Position numbers and translations under genes: made by a program. Of a stretch of 64,000 nt of DNA, positions 35,921 to 47,600 are shown piece by piece. The notes under the pieces are model-generated. The model saw nothing but the letters and a program-made list of their open reading frames with translations, ran no database searches and had not been told where the DNA came from. Source of the stretch: Rostrohypoxylon terebratum (Eukaryota; Ascomycota; Sordariomycetes; Xylariales; Hypoxylaceae); assembly GCA_022497145.1 (NCBI GenBank), contig MU385871.1, forward strand, positions 62,001 to 126,000, read 5' to 3'. Numbering within the stretch: position 1 is the first letter of the stretch; each line of letters opens with the position of its first letter.

Positions 35921-38851
35921 TCAAAATAACACAGGCAAAGGACCACTCGGAAACGGTCGTGGGCCAGGATCACTGTATCTCCGTCTGTGTCCGTATCTAG
36001 GTCTATCAACGTCTTCGGGTTCGGCACTTCCCTGCATATCTTCGGCCGCTTCCTGCATGATCCGCAGGGTCTCTTGGGCAATCGTTGCCCCTCCTGCTCT
36101 GGTTTCAGCCCGTCGCTTTACCAGTTTTCCAATAGTATCCTGTAGAACACCGAACACAACTTCTCCACCGATCAAGGTTTTGTATTTCGCAACAGTCCTC
36201 CTAGCAGACCTAAGATATGACAAAATAGATTTGTCTGCAGCATATTCGCTTTCCAGTATATCGTGGCAGAGCTTCTTCGTCCCATTCACATCCCGCAGCG
36301 CCGCATAGGCACTAAGCGAAGCTCTGATGCTTTGTCTCGAGAAAGCAAGATTCTTGAATCCGTGTTGATCCATCGCGAAAGTGCACAACGAAATCCCTCT
36401 CTCGAAATGGCCTACTTGTATGACCATGATAGCCATTTGCGTCAAGACATTTGGTTGGACAATGATGTTTATCGCTTCGAACTGGCTAATCAAATTCCGC
36501 ATGTGAAGTAGGAGGTCCGTTGCGTTGGCTTGCAGCTGCTCAAGCCGAAACTTAATGAACTCTGCCACTGCCGAGGTAATGTTCGTGCCTTTTTCGTACG
36601 CGTTCCGGATGAGGCTCATCGCACGGTCGGTCCCATTTTTGGGGCTTCTCGATGTTGCAACTATAGCTAAGCGAAGACAGTATTCGCAAGAGGGCATTCC
36701 AGAACGCAGAGCTTGTTTGTAGATTCGCATCGCCGTCGACGGTCTTCCAGAATGTATTTCTTGGTTCATAGCTTCGTACACGTCTCGCTGATTGATTGTC
36801 CTTCCTCTGTACCATAGCTCATTCATTATTGCAGCCTTTGAATGCGCCCCTAAACTTGTATGTAGTCGTTTGCGATCTTTGCCGGTGATGCTAGCTGCTT
36901 GGCTCATTATTCTTCTTGTTACACCGTCGATGAGAGATGGACCGAGCCGTCGGATCTTGGAATATATCTCCAACAACTCAGGGTAGGAAAGTTGGAATTT
37001 GGCTGCACAATTATAAAGAATCGAGTTGCAAACGCTCGAATCCAAAGCAAACCCGGCCTTGCAGCAATACGCAAGCCACGACATGAAACCTTTTGTGTCA
37101 CGACATTCAGCGAATTTGTTTGCGACAAGAGTGACGGCGTAGCGGTGCATGCGAACACCTAAGCTGCCGGTATACTCGGATACAAACTCTCGAACCTCAG
37201 CAGCTGAATGAGTTTGCGCAAACACTTTAAGTACGGGAACGAAGGCGTCGGCGTATTCGTCTTCGCGCCCCTCCTTCAAGTATTGCATCTCGGTAAAGGC
37301 GTCGTACACCGCATCCCAATTTCCAGCGTTGGCTGATGCCAAGGCCATAGAGCCTCTTAAACCAACATCTTGAAGTGCCTCTGGGTATTTAAGGATCATC
37401 ATATCGCAGTAGGATCTCGCCACGGCGTCCTCGTTAGCTTTCACGGCGATATGCACCATCGAAGAATACACGTTAAAAGGATGTGATATTCTACGCATGA
37501 AACCCAAGGATAGAATCTCTTCAAATAGCTCCTTCACTTCGGCGAAATCTTTACTAGAATCCCAGCAAGCACGTAGAGCTTTGATGAGCCAACGAGTCCG
37601 CAAAGGCTCCTCACCGGGAGACTCCATCTGCGCAATGGCTCCAATTACCTGCTTAGCTTTATGGCCCTTCAGTTCATGCACACAGTCCACGACAGCATCA
37701 ATCGTCGTGTAAAAACACACAATTGAAGGTGCCATCTTGGAATAATTAAGCAAGAAGTATCTGATGGCATTCCTGAAGTATTTATGTGCGTGAAATTTCC
37801 GGATGGCCCAGCTGACGAATGAGGAAGATTGTGCAGAAAAGCTCACGACTCTCCAATAAATATGATGAAGGATGGATGGCTGTTTGATCGCAATATTACA
37901 GGAGATTAATCGGCGTCCGATGTACTCAATTTCTCCAAAGCACATGGTAGGCTTCTCCTTCAACCTAACAAGAAATATATGCGTCGCTGCGGCGATAGCC
38001 TCTGGAAGACAACCTCCATCCCCATCTTTTTGTCGCAGGTAGTATTCTATGATCGACAAAGGATCATGGTTATAAAATTGAGATTCGCCAAGCGGCCCAG
38101 CGTTCATCGTGGTAATGAGGACTTTGCTAGCATCTTCGAATCTTGACTCCGCTTGGCAGGTTTTGGAAAGCTGAGCAGAAATGGCAATCCAGTCATCGTC
38201 GAATTCTCTAAAGGAATAATATAGCCGAGACCCATCAAAAAATGTTGCAAGAGCCTTATCTAACGCTTTCTCGTCGCTGCTTCCCAAATGTTCATGGATA
38301 GTCGTGATGAGTTTCTCCTTCGAGAGCACATTGTTGACCATAGGACGGTTCGTTTGCGGAAATCCATGAATATTGATAGGTGGGACAGTAAGTTTTGCCT
38401 GTGGTATTCTCGGTTGGGCAGATGGCTGTGACGAGAGTGGTCCGAGAGTGTTCTGCGAATCTATAGGTATATCGGGTATCTCGGTTTCTGTACTCGGCGC
38501 AGGAGGTTGCGGGGGGTTCCACGGCAGGGAATCTTCTTCGGCCGAAGTAAAGTCCCTATATCTCTTAGGTCTGTGATGGCTCTGAGGCTGGTCGCCTTGG
38601 TATAAGTGCGAGGCATCTATTTCTGAGATTTCTGAGGGGTTGGTGTCTTCATGCGGTATCGTGGCAGCGGAGACTCCATGATAGCTCTTGGCTGCTTTTA
38701 TTTTTTTTGCGTTCGAGACGGCCGTGGATAAGAGGTCAATCCGTCGCCTTTGATCTTCTAAGATCACGCCGAGTGCACAGGTAGTCCCGAAAGCGATACC
38801 TTTGAGGGCATGTAGCGCTGCCTTGGAGGGGACGGGTATGGGAGGTGGCAT
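35921..38851 (-). CDS. Large PPR/TPR-like helical repeat protein, probably mitochondrial
   Basis: A single-exon frame of 976 residues. The start MPPPIPVPSKAALHALKGIAFGT is followed by a hydrophobic stretch (about 14-31) and a basic region, compatible with mitochondrial import or an inner-membrane anchor. Residues about 60-160 are low-complexity. From about 180 to the end the protein is a string of amphipathic helix pairs with PPR/TPR character, for example AVARSYCDMMILKYPEAL, NWDAVYDAFTEMQYL and PSTAMRIYKQALRSGMPSC. Fungal PPR proteins usually stabilise or translate mitochondrial mRNAs; that role is inferred. The C-terminal tail is Arg-rich (DRPRYGHRRRYS). I cannot assign it to a named yeast factor. 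Confidence 0.75.
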   Translation of the reverse strand: MPPPIPVPSKAALHALKGIAFGTTCALGVILEDQRRRIDLLSTAVSNAKKIKAAKSYHGVSAATIPHEDTNPSEISEIDASHLYQGDQPQSHHRPKRYRDFTSAEEDSLPWNPPQPPAPSTETEIPDIPIDSQNTLGPLSSQPSAQPRIPQAKLTVPPINIHGFPQTNRPMVNNVLSKEKLITTIHEHLGSSDEKALDKALATFFDGSRLYYSFREFDDDWIAISAQLSKTCQAESRFEDASKVLITTMNAGPLGESQFYNHDPLSIIEYYLRQKDGDGGCLPEAIAAATHIFLVRLKEKPTMCFGEIEYIGRRLISCNIAIKQPSILHHIYWRVVSFSAQSSSFVSWAIRKFHAHKYFRNAIRYFLLNYSKMAPSIVCFYTTIDAVVDCVHELKGHKAKQVIGAIAQMESPGEEPLRTRWLIKALRACWDSSKDFAEVKELFEEILSLGFMRRISHPFNVYSSMVHIAVKANEDAVARSYCDMMILKYPEALQDVGLRGSMALASANAGNWDAVYDAFTEMQYLKEGREDEYADAFVPVLKVFAQTHSAAEVREFVSEYTGSLGVRMHRYAVTLVANKFAECRDTKGFMSWLAYCCKAGFALDSSVCNSILYNCAAKFQLSYPELLEIYSKIRRLGPSLIDGVTRRIMSQAASITGKDRKRLHTSLGAHSKAAIMNELWYRGRTINQRDVYEAMNQEIHSGRPSTAMRIYKQALRSGMPSCEYCLRLAIVATSRSPKNGTDRAMSLIRNAYEKGTNITSAVAEFIKFRLEQLQANATDLLLHMRNLISQFEAINIIVQPNVLTQMAIMVIQVGHFERGISLCTFAMDQHGFKNLAFSRQSIRASLSAYAALRDVNGTKKLCHDILESEYAADKSILSYLRSARRTVAKYKTLIGGEVVFGVLQDTIGKLVKRRAETRAGGATIAQETLRIMQEAAEDMQGSAEPEDVDRPRYGHRRRYSDPGPRPFPSGPLPVLF

Positions 38852-39050
38852 GGCTTTAAGATGTGCGTTGCCATATCGCCGAAAAAATTGGCCATTGTCT
38901 TATTCCATAGTTTGACCCAACTAAGGAATAATAATAAGATGGCAGCATTAACGCTGCTTGTTGCCTGTATATAACTAACCCACGGTTAAAATGTCAAAAC
39001 GTCAAAGCGAGGTCTAAAACAAGAGACTAAGGAACGTGAGGAATGGGTTG

Positions 39051-39086
39051 TGGGAGTTTTGTGAGGAGTTTTGCGAGGAGTTTTGC
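39051..39086. repeat. Tandem 12-bp repeat, three units
   Basis: Units read TGGGAGTTTTGT, then GAGGAGTTTTGC twice, in the promoter region of the PPR-like gene. Confidence 0.8.
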
Positions 39087-39172
39087 GAGACTGCCTTTTG
39101 TTAGCTTTTTAGAACTTGGATCCGGTTGTCTGAATCGTACCATCAATTGATCGCTACTGCGTTATTGGATTC

Positions 39173-39210
39173 GGGCAGCGGGCAGCGGGCAAGTGGGCAA
39201 GTGGGCAGTG
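39173..39210. repeat. G-rich tandem repeat of GGGCAGC/GGGCAAGT units
   Basis: Five GGGCA-starting units of 7-8 bp in a row. Four or more GGG runs make local G-quadruplex folding conceivable on the plus strand. Confidence 0.8.
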
Positions 39211-39448
39211 TGGATCAGCTTACCTCAGCCGACGGAGAAAGTTAAACCCCCACTTATGTCATAATATACTATAGGTATTTAGCTATGTGGTAAATGCACT
39301 TATCAATAATCATCTTCATAATACCTATACCACCAGATCCTCACACTATTACTCTACTCCTCAGGTACCTAGTAGAGCTCCTACCAAAGAAAACATTCAT
39401 ATATGGATACTTGATCCTATAAAATAACATTGCCCAGATATCTTATAT

Positions 39449-39463
39449 ACCTAGGTCCTAGGT
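39449..39463 (+). repeat. Dispersed 15-mer, copy 4
   Basis: Exact ACCTAGGTCCTAGGT, flanked by TATAT and ATAT, in the 3' flank of the Mme1-like carrier. Confidence 0.85.
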
Positions 39464-39636
39464 ATATTTCCAAGAATGAACTGGGGATTTATATTCGTCA
39501 TAATGTCTATATTCTTTTTCTCTTCCCCACCTTACCACCCCATCATCCCTAAACGCCGTGCAGATGTGTTGAGTTGTTACAGTTCCTCTTATCCTCCTTC
39601 CACCGACTCCAGGCTTGAAATACCTTTTCAAAAGAT

Positions 39637-40852
39637 CTAACCCGAGATATCAGATCTCTCTATCGGAAGCCATACCTCTAATCTTCGCAAAACGGTCTGG
39701 TATAAAAGAAACATGCAGCCACTTTGCACACTAGTCCAGACAAACCGCGGCCCAACTCCCCTAAACCATCCTGCAATTCCTTCTGTCCTGTAGATTGATC
39801 TAAGACCCTTCAATATTGAATCCTCGTCTAATGAGATAGCGCCTGGTCGCGGCGTATGCGTAGAGGGTGATGAAGTAGATATCGGACGCTGTTGTTGTTT
39901 TCGTGGAGGTAGGGACCGGGTGTCTTTTGTTTTTGTGTCTTTAGGTCCTGACATTGTCTCTTTGGCTGAACGGTCTTTTGTCTTCCCGGCCACCGGAACC
40001 GAGTCGATCTGTGTCTGCAATCGAGTTTTCACTACGTCGAGAGGACAAGTGAGAACGCCGGCAAGCCCTCCGCCAGCAGCCCCAGTTAGAAGTTCCAGTC
40101 GAAGGCCGATATCTCGACTATTCTTATACTGGTGTGCCCAACTCTGAAATTGTTCATAAAACATGAATTGAAGAGCAGAAAATGGCAAGTCTCGATATAG
40201 AGTTGCCTTGTACCCAGAGAATAGCTCCGCAACCCCTTCCGTTCTGATGATAGTTCTCACCGCATCCAGGGTTCCCCGATAGTTGTATCCGGATTTGAAA
40301 TGGGGGTTGTTGTACCGTCCTTGAAGTTGAAGGCGGGTTTTCAAAACCTCAGAAGGGACATAAACTATAGATGCAGCGAAGTCGCCGATAAACCCTAGAC
40401 ACATTCAGTAAACCGTTCAGATCATGACAGTGACGACGTCAAACAGTACCGGCTATTAAGTAGGACACATGGGATTGGATGCCGTAGTCCAGCATGTGTC
40501 GCTTGCTCCATTCATATGACCCGAAGAAGAGAACCGTGCCTGGGAACGAACCCATCATAGCCGGGAGCCAACCCCCGTACAAGCCACGCCTAATTCCTTC
40601 CTGTCGCCATATTGTGTAGTATGAGGATCCTAAAGAGGTGTATTTGGGCGGGATGTGAGGGTCGCCTTGCTGTCGAGTTTTGACGGTATCGAGTGAGTGC
40701 ATGAACATATCACCCGTAGTCCCACCAAGCCCCCCGGCGATCATGGACTGCGAATATTCGTTAGCCTTTGGAAAGAATTGCTTCAATGCGACGGCAGCAC
40801 CCACGTGGATATAGGGCGGGCGGGCCTCCAATTCCCCATCGTTGGGGGTCAT
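39637..40852 (-). CDS. MME1: Mitochondrial carrier, Mme1-like (magnesium exporter family)
   Basis: Two exons (40852-40450, 40394-39637) give 386 residues. The three carrier signatures are HSLDTVKTRQQG, VPSEVLKTRLQLQG and CPLDVVKTRLQTQ. Sequence features such as GGTTGDMFMHSLDTVKTRQQG, RRGLYGGWLPAMMGSFPG and AGFIGDFAASIVYVPSEVLKTR (built across the intron) agree closely with yeast Ymr166c/Mme1, an inner-membrane carrier reported to export magnesium. A low-complexity insert of about 50 residues sits in the third repeat between KTRLQTQ and the final helix pair, as in fungal orthologues. The start is the ATG giving MTPNDGELEARPP; in-frame sequence upstream has no other ATG. Substrate is inferred from similarity. 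Confidence 0.82.
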
Positions 40853-41523
40853 CTTATGACCATGCGCCTTAGTCGCAAAGTTGATATCTGGTAGCAAAGG
40901 TTTGTTCTCCTAAGGTCCATCGTTGTGACCAAAACTAGCAGCAGAATCGGGTTGTTCAGCCAAACTAATGACTTTAGCGGATGGTCGTAATATGTTCGCC
41001 AAAAGACATCCCACAGTTTCGCAAATTCTTTCTCAGAGTTGTAATGTACGAGGCGATCGCGCCCGAGAGCGACCACCAAGCGAGCGTTGATATAATGAGT
41101 AAAGGAAGGTGTAGGAAATTTTCGACGTATTATTTTATTAATCTTTTGAAAACTTAGTGATATCGGTCATATCGGTGATCCGTTTACGCGCGGGTTACAA
41201 CGGTCCCGCGCAACCTTAATCCGCATATCCGGGTCTTATCTCCTTATCTGATATTGGATAAGCCTTTAGTGAGGTACATAATACTTAAGTACGGGTCTTA
41301 AGATTTTTATGGGTATATGCATTGGGGTCGAAAGGCCCCGAAAAGCCCCTCGCGCCTCCACGCTTTCGTTTTTGTCATGATGAATTGCGCCACCATATTA
41401 CATATAATCAGCGACACTTCATATGCGGATGAAATTGAGAAAGTTCGGACAGTGTTCGGACAGTGAGACAACCATGTATTCACGGCTGTGAGGTGATTGT
41501 CGCAATGCCAGAATGTTCAATTC
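40853..41523. other. Intergenic region between Mme1-like carrier and IMP2
   Basis: Promoter side of the carrier and 3' flank of IMP2. A short perfect repeat of GTTCGGACAGTG occurs near 41442-41465. No gene was recognised. Confidence 0.6.
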
Positions 41524-42146
41524 CTATTCTCTCCTGGGAAATTCCTCCCACTTTACTTTACCAGCTCTGTGCCATGGCCACACGACGTGGGTGACCTTAC
41601 CAATTATCAGATTTGTCGAGATTGGCCCGTAGTTATTACTATCCCTACTCAATCGCTCTCCTCCGTCTCCTTCAACCCATACGTGCCCTATCGGCACTCG
41701 GACGGTACTAGAGGGATAAGGACTTCGCGTTCTTATGATATCACCCTCGAGTCCAATAATCCTTTTGACAGCGATGATCTCCGGATCAGTAGGGTTCCTA
41801 TGGATATGTCAGAGACAGCATCAGCATACATGAATATTGCTGCTATATGGGCAAACCATTAGAAGCTATAGGTCACGCACCAGAAAGTGACAATCATGCC
41901 TCGTCGCAATCCATATTGCGCGTTGAGTTTGTAGTTGATCACTATGTCATTTTTTGTTGTCTGATCTTTCTCCGCATTCAGGAACGGATACATCGAGGGA
42001 CCATGAATCCAAGCCAATTCGCCAATGTAGTGGTGGAACATGGAGATCACCGGAATCCATGTTGCGAATGCGAATAAGTGATATCCGGTTCTACCAAAGC
42101 GCCTCCGATCACGTTTGATCCATGACCATGCTGGTCGAAATGCCAT
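41524..42146 (-). CDS. IMP2: Mitochondrial inner membrane protease subunit 2
   Basis: Two exons (42146-41881, 41797-41524) give 179 residues. It is a family S26 signal peptidase: one N-terminal membrane segment (about 22-40), the nucleophile region HGPSMYPFLN with Ser51, and the general-base region AVKRIIGLEGD with Lys100. The box after it (PIGHVWVEGDGG) is also conserved. Imp2 works with Imp1 in the inner membrane and removes sorting signals from imported proteins facing the intermembrane space; the Imp2 rather than Imp1 call rests on the overall match and is fairly firm. The intron (GTGCGT donor, CATAG acceptor) splits a Trp codon and joins VTFW to NPTDPEI. An antisense open frame over exon 2 is only a shadow. 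Confidence 0.88.
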
Positions 42147-42702
42147 CGGACATGAGCTAATCCAGAAATAGGATTTGGGATAAAGCTCAGCTGGACTCTC
42201 CGAGGGCTACACTATGAAATGTAAAGAGACAGGTAGTAGGTATTTGTTATTTCCATGTCAAACCTAAGTCTCGAGAACTTCGAATTGTCCATAACCGGAT
42301 ATACGATAAGTCCCACCCCCACTTACTATTATAAGAAGGTATCTTCTTACATGCATTTGATGAGATCAGTGCTAATTTAAAGGATTTATGCTTCTAAATA
42401 GCTTGCTGCTTCAGGGGTGTGACGATCCTGGCCTTTCATATGTAATATTCCAGGATTGTAACTAATTAATACATTCATATCACAAATCAATATCAAAGTT
42501 TCAGACCGTGAACCTTGAACATAGAATTATCGCCAGTTTTATTTCATCCCGAAATCACGATGCTCTATTCGCATGCTAGGTACTTTTATGTCCCGTAAAA
42601 GTCAAGACCTCCTGGTAGGCACCCTTAACCTAGCCCTAATACCCCCATGCGATGGAATTGTGGAACTAATTGAAATGCCCCCTTTCCGAACTAAACAACA
42701 AT
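42147..42702. other. Intergenic region between IMP2 and eIF2-alpha
   Basis: AT-rich DNA holding the IMP2 promoter and the eIF2-alpha 3' flank. No gene was recognised. Confidence 0.6.
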
Positions 42703-43851
42703 TTACACGGTCTCAGGAATGTTGTCGTCGCTCTCGCTGACACTCTCATCACCGCTCACTTCCGCGTTCTCACGTTCTCGTTTCTCCATCAATGCTTGCA
42801 GTTCGGCGTCATCCGAGTCCGTGACTGCCTTCGGCTCCATCTTGACGACAAGTTGACCACCCGCGCTCGTGATACTGTTGCGAATATCCACGATGGCCTC
42901 CTCTAGCCGCTGGATGCCGATGTTCTTGTCCAGACAGGTGCTTGTTAGGACGTAGAGGGGGGGCGAAACGAGCCGTACTTTCACTTGGATCTCTGCAGTA
43001 TTTTGAGCCTCCGCGGTTCTCAAAGCCGCCTTAACCGCGTCGATTCCATCATACTCGAAGCAGGTGACTTCGATATCGGCACGGACCTTCGTGGGTTGGG
43101 GTGTCAAGCGCTTTCCGATGTAAGACTTCAACTCCTCCGCCACCGCCTCGCTTGGGAACGTGATGTCGCTCCATACGTCGGGGTTGCTATAGCCACGTGT
43201 GAGTAAATGAGAAAACTAAGGCACGCGACCGGAAAGGCGGCGATAATTCACTTACGTTATGGAGAGCTTGAATGCATCGATCGAGTGACCGTACTTCTTG
43301 TTCAAGGGCCAGCCAATACTCTCATACAGGGTCTCGATGGGAACGAGGGTCTTCTCAGCCACGTGGCGCATAATAGAATGTACCATCTTGCTCTTGTTGT
43401 ATCGCTCTTCGCACTTGACAATATCCTCTGGAGAAACACGGCGTTTCGAGAGATCGATATACCCTAATTGCAATCAGCATGCGGCCATGCGCCATTATGT
43501 CCTTGTTTGCCAAACATACCCTTCTCCTTATCGACTCGGAGTACGACCACCACCTCGTTACGACCGACACGAATCAGCTTCTGGATACTTCGAATACGAC
43601 GTCTGGAGAGCTCAGATAGAAGGATCATGCCATCGATGTTATCGTATTCGAGAAGTTTGACATAGGCACCCATATCCGCGATCTGGACGGTGGATTGTGT
43701 TAGATGATATACATATATATACATATATAAACATATATAAACTCGAAGAAACAAACGGTGCTAGCTGACGAACCTGCTTGACATTGACCATGACAAAGCT
43801 ATCGATCTCGGGATACTTCTCCTCGTAAAAACGGCAGTTTGTTAAAGACAT
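42703..43851 (-). CDS. SUI2: Translation initiation factor eIF2 alpha subunit
   Basis: Four exons (43851-43774, 43682-43520, 43463-43256, 43186-42703) give 310 residues, the normal length. The N-terminal S1 RNA-binding fold (about 15-90) includes the regulatory loop LLSELSRRRIRS, whose Ser52 (Ser51 in the mature numbering) is the site phosphorylated by Gcn2-type kinases to curb initiation. The helical domain (KCEERYNKSKMVHSIMRHVAE) and the C-terminal alpha/beta domain with an acidic end (SGDESVSESDDN) follow. Together with beta and gamma subunits it carries initiator tRNA to the 40S ribosome. All introns have consensus borders. The divergent neighbour is NTE1, separated by about 0.8 kb. Confidence 0.96.
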
Positions 43852-44489
43852 CTTGGGCGAGAATAATGATTGGCGACCTCGATACGATTGATGGCAGAAA
43901 GCCTATTGTTGGCCCAAGATCGCGCGCTTAGGCGGGGTTAAAATTTATCTGTAGTAGGCTGTGAATCCAGTACTCGTCCTTCCTGACTTGTGAAATTGGA
44001 GAATTAGGTTTGTTTGCGGTGTTGCGAAGATCGTGCGCGCGTCGCTGCAGAAAACTAAAAACTTCAGCCGGTCGATAAATTAATTTTCTTGCTGTGCAAG
44101 GCGGGAGTCACAAATTTGCTAATGATCGAAATCTTTATGACCTGAGCGTGGGGTGTGGCACGGTGGCACCTACTAGGTATGTACAGATTTTGGCGGGGTC
44201 CCACGGTTGCAAGGTGATAGGTACGGACTACTTACCTAGCCACTTTCTCTTCCAAGTTGGTATTGTACGAAGTATTGTACCACATAATATGTAGATATTG
44301 TGGCTAGAAGCACGGAAGAATACGTCCGCTATGTCCGCTATGATTTATGGACCCATAATAAAGAAGACCCACCTAACTAACTAGCGTACCTTCAAATTCG
44401 CCAAACTCTCCGCCAGCTGCCACATGTCTAAAGTTTTCTTTCCTTCTATTGAATAATCTTATATATCTACTCTCCTTGAACCAGCTCAA

Positions 44490-44588
44490 ATGTCTCTGGC
44501 ACCAAACTTTCTCTGGAAACACTTTTCCAGCTTCAGCCAGTCGGTAGACAGAACTGGAACTTGGCCTTTCTATCTTTCGGGAGGATGA
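44490..44588 (+). promoter_or_regulatory. Candidate uORF 1 in the NTE1 leader (32 codons)
   Basis: An ATG starts a 32-codon frame (MSLAPNFLWKHFSS...) that stops 85 bases before the NTE1 start codon. Its stop TGA overlaps the ATG of a second frame as ATGA. Whether it is transcribed depends on the unknown transcription start. Confidence 0.4.
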
Positions 44589-44608
44589 ACTTCTCAGCCA
44601 TGATATAA
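44585..44608 (+). promoter_or_regulatory. Candidate uORF 2 in the NTE1 leader (7 codons)
   Basis: MNFSAMI followed by TAA. It starts inside the stop codon of uORF 1 (ATGA overlap), an arrangement that can allow termination-reinitiation. It lies 65 bases upstream of the main start. Confidence 0.35.
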
Positions 44609-44673
44609 TTATTGCACCTACTAAACACTAAACACAACCTCATTAGATCGTGTATCCGACCTTACCTAAGATC

Positions 44674-47600
44674 ATGGATCAGTCTACCACCACCAAAGTC
44701 GAGATGGCCATATCTCGGGCTGTTTCCGCTATCGCTAACAGCTCTTCAGCTGCCGTTGCATCTGCCGTCACTCGCGTAGATGATGTCGCTCGCTCTCAGG
44801 GTTCTTCTTCCTGGCTCGGGCTCATTGCTCGATTCGTTCTTTTCATACTCCATATCCTCTCGTCAATCTTGTATTGGAGTCTCAAGCTTACCACGATATC
44901 TGTGCCAACCTTGCTTTTCACGTTATTTTCCACTACTTGGACAGTGACGATGAATGCAACAACCTTGTAAGGATTTCCTCATACTTTTCAATCCTTATGT
45001 ACTAACAATGAAAATAGGGCATTGATATTATTGCTCATGGCCTCTGCGGTGACCTGGGTTGTGAGATATCGCTACTTGAATATGTACTCTCGCCTACCCC
45101 CAGAGCCACAACGCAAAGAACCCGAACTCGATCTCTTTCCAGATGGCCATGAGGAAGGAGCCAAACCAGGCCTCACCAACTATCTAGATGAATTCTTAAG
45201 TGCCATCAAAATCTTTGGGTACCTAGAGCGCCCTGTGTTTCACGAGTTAACCAGGAGCATGCAAACTAGAAAACTAATCGCTGGAGAGACACTGAACTTA
45301 GAGGAGGAGAAAGGATTTTGTCTCGTCGTAGATGGCCTTGTGGAGATCTTTGTCAAGTCCTCTAACCCAAACCACTCACCTCGATCTAGTGCCCCTCATG
45401 AAAACTCGATGCAATCTTCGTTCTCCGAGGACGAGCAGTCTGTCCCCGGTCAACAACGGTACCAGCTACTGACTGAAGTTCGAAATGGAAATCCTATGTC
45501 ATCACTTTTCTCGATCATGTCACTATTTACGGAAGACGTCAAGCTCAAGTTACCATCTGAGGATGCTCTGGAATCTGATGGCGCTGATGAGCGCTCTAGT
45601 CATCAACGCTTATCTAGTGCTACTTTTGCTCGCCAACATGATATGCCAGTTTTCCTAACTGAAGCTGGGGATTCCGACCGGGTTCATGGAGGGTCGGGAG
45701 CGGCGTTTGAGCCCGAGAGTACGGCTCCCTCTTCGCCAAGCCAAACCACATTACCCAAAATACCTCCTATTTCTCTGGACGATTCACCAATGCCCCGGAA
45801 GACCCATCGTCCTGTTCCCAAGCGGACAGCCACTTCCGTTCATCCCGATATCATTGCAAGGGCCACAGTTGATACAACTATTGCAATAATCCCTGCCAGT
45901 GCCTTTCGCCGCTTAATTCGAGTATACCCAAAAGCCACAGCTCATATTGTCCATGTGATCATGTCTAGATTTCAGCGCGTTACCTTGGCCACTGCATATA
46001 ACTACCTCGGCTTGACCAACGAGGTTCTTCAAACAGAGAAGAATATGATTCATTACACAACTTGCCAGCTGCCAAACATACTCCGAGGTGACGCTTTGGA
46101 ACGTCTGAAGGAAAAATTCAAGCAGGAGAGGGAGAGGGCTGGCGAGGAGGAAAGCGGAAAGGGAATCGCTTTGCACAATGCTTCGGCAACAGCTCGCCGT
46201 CGTAGTTCATCGTCAAGCTTGCGCAAGGAAGCCGCCTTGCAAGCGATGAGCCGTGCCCGTCCTCAGTCCGTAGTAGCTTCTACAATCGTGCCCCCACAGG
46301 AGCGCCTGTCAATTCACACTCCTAGCCCAGGCGACCTACTGGCTAACGTCCAGATAGCCCGGGGTGGAGGCTCGTCTGGCACCTTAGAAATACCAATCAC
46401 GGACCACTTCCACCAGTCGGATTATTTTCGAAAGACCGATGCGAGTCCACTAGGTCAACGTACTTTCAATCCCTTTTCGACACAAAAACGGGCTCGCTTG
46501 TCAATCGACCCTCGCGAGTCTGTAGACGAAGACAACCTGTTCAGAGTATCTGTTCTGGAATGTGTTTTCAAAGCTTTAGGTATGAGCAGTGGAGGGTCTT
46601 CTAGAGGCCCAGGATCTATAGAAGGTTCTCCAAGATTAGTTTCGTACGATCAAAAACGGCAGAAGGCTGTCTTTACTAGCAACGCGTTCGGGTTCATGGA
46701 TCCTTTCGATGGCGCGACAGACTGGGATGCCGAATCGATGACCTCCGGGGGGATCTCGATGAGTACACCGAATCCACAATTTCTCGCCTCGGAAATGAAA
46801 CATGAAGTGGAAATCGTGTTCTTCCGCCAAGGTTCTGTATTAGTGGAGCAAGGCGAGCGAAGTCCAGGACTTTACTACGTCATTGATGGGTTCCTCGATA
46901 TATGTGTTCCCCTAGAAGATTCGGGAAGCAATATCCTTAGCTCTTCGAGTAGGACATCAACCAGCGCAATGCACAGGGCGGAATCCCAGGATGCTCGTCG
47001 GTCATCACCTCTTGGTCCAGCTCGGGATTCTAATCACGGCAAAAGCACACCCAACGGAAAACAGAGTATCAAGCAAGATCGGCGGCGAGTAGGGCTCGTA
47101 AAACCAGGTGGCCTCGCAGGTTACGTTGGTACTGTCTCGTCATATAGATCGTTCATTGACGTGGTTGCGAAGACGGATGTTTACGTTGGCTTCATTCCCC
47201 GAGCGACACTGGAGAAGATCGTAGAAAGATATCCAATTGTGCTTCTGACGATGGCAAAGAGACTAACTAGCCTACTTCCAAAACTTATCCTCCACATCGA
47301 CTTCGCCCTTGAATGGGTACAGGTCAATGCTGGACAAGTTCTCTTCCATAAAGACGAAGAGAGTGAGGCTATCTATCTCGTCCTCAACGGACGTTTACGG
47401 CTGGTAGAAGACAGAAAAGATGGTGGGATGAATGTTCGCGCGGAATTTGGTCAAGGCGACAGCGTTGGTGAACTAGAGGTTATGACCGAGTCCACTCGCT
47501 CTGGGACCTTACATGCTATCCGTGCCACGGAGCTGGTCAAATTTCCACGTACTCTGTTCAACAGCCTCGCCCAGGAGCATCCTAACATAACGATTAAAAT

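Larger units (their letters stand above)
38852..39636. other. Intergenic region with short tandem repeats
   Basis: Between the start of the PPR-like gene and the 3' end of the Mme1-like carrier. It holds a 12-bp tandem repeat (39051-39086), a G-rich GGGCA(G/A) repeat (39173-39210) and one copy of the 15-mer (39449). No gene was recognised. Confidence 0.6.
43852..44673. promoter_or_regulatory. Divergent promoter region between eIF2-alpha and NTE1
   Basis: About 0.8 kb serving both genes. The last 180 bases, before NTE1, contain CT-rich DNA and two small upstream reading frames described separately. No transcription-factor site can be named. Confidence 0.55.

Noticed and set aside
40853..40897. 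Upstream extension of the Mme1-like carrier
   Set aside because: There is no ATG in this stretch; the frame begins with TTG, so the ATG at 40852 is used.
41497..41862. 121-codon plus-strand frame
   Set aside because: It is antisense to IMP2 exon 2, whose minus-strand translation shows conserved signal-peptidase motifs.
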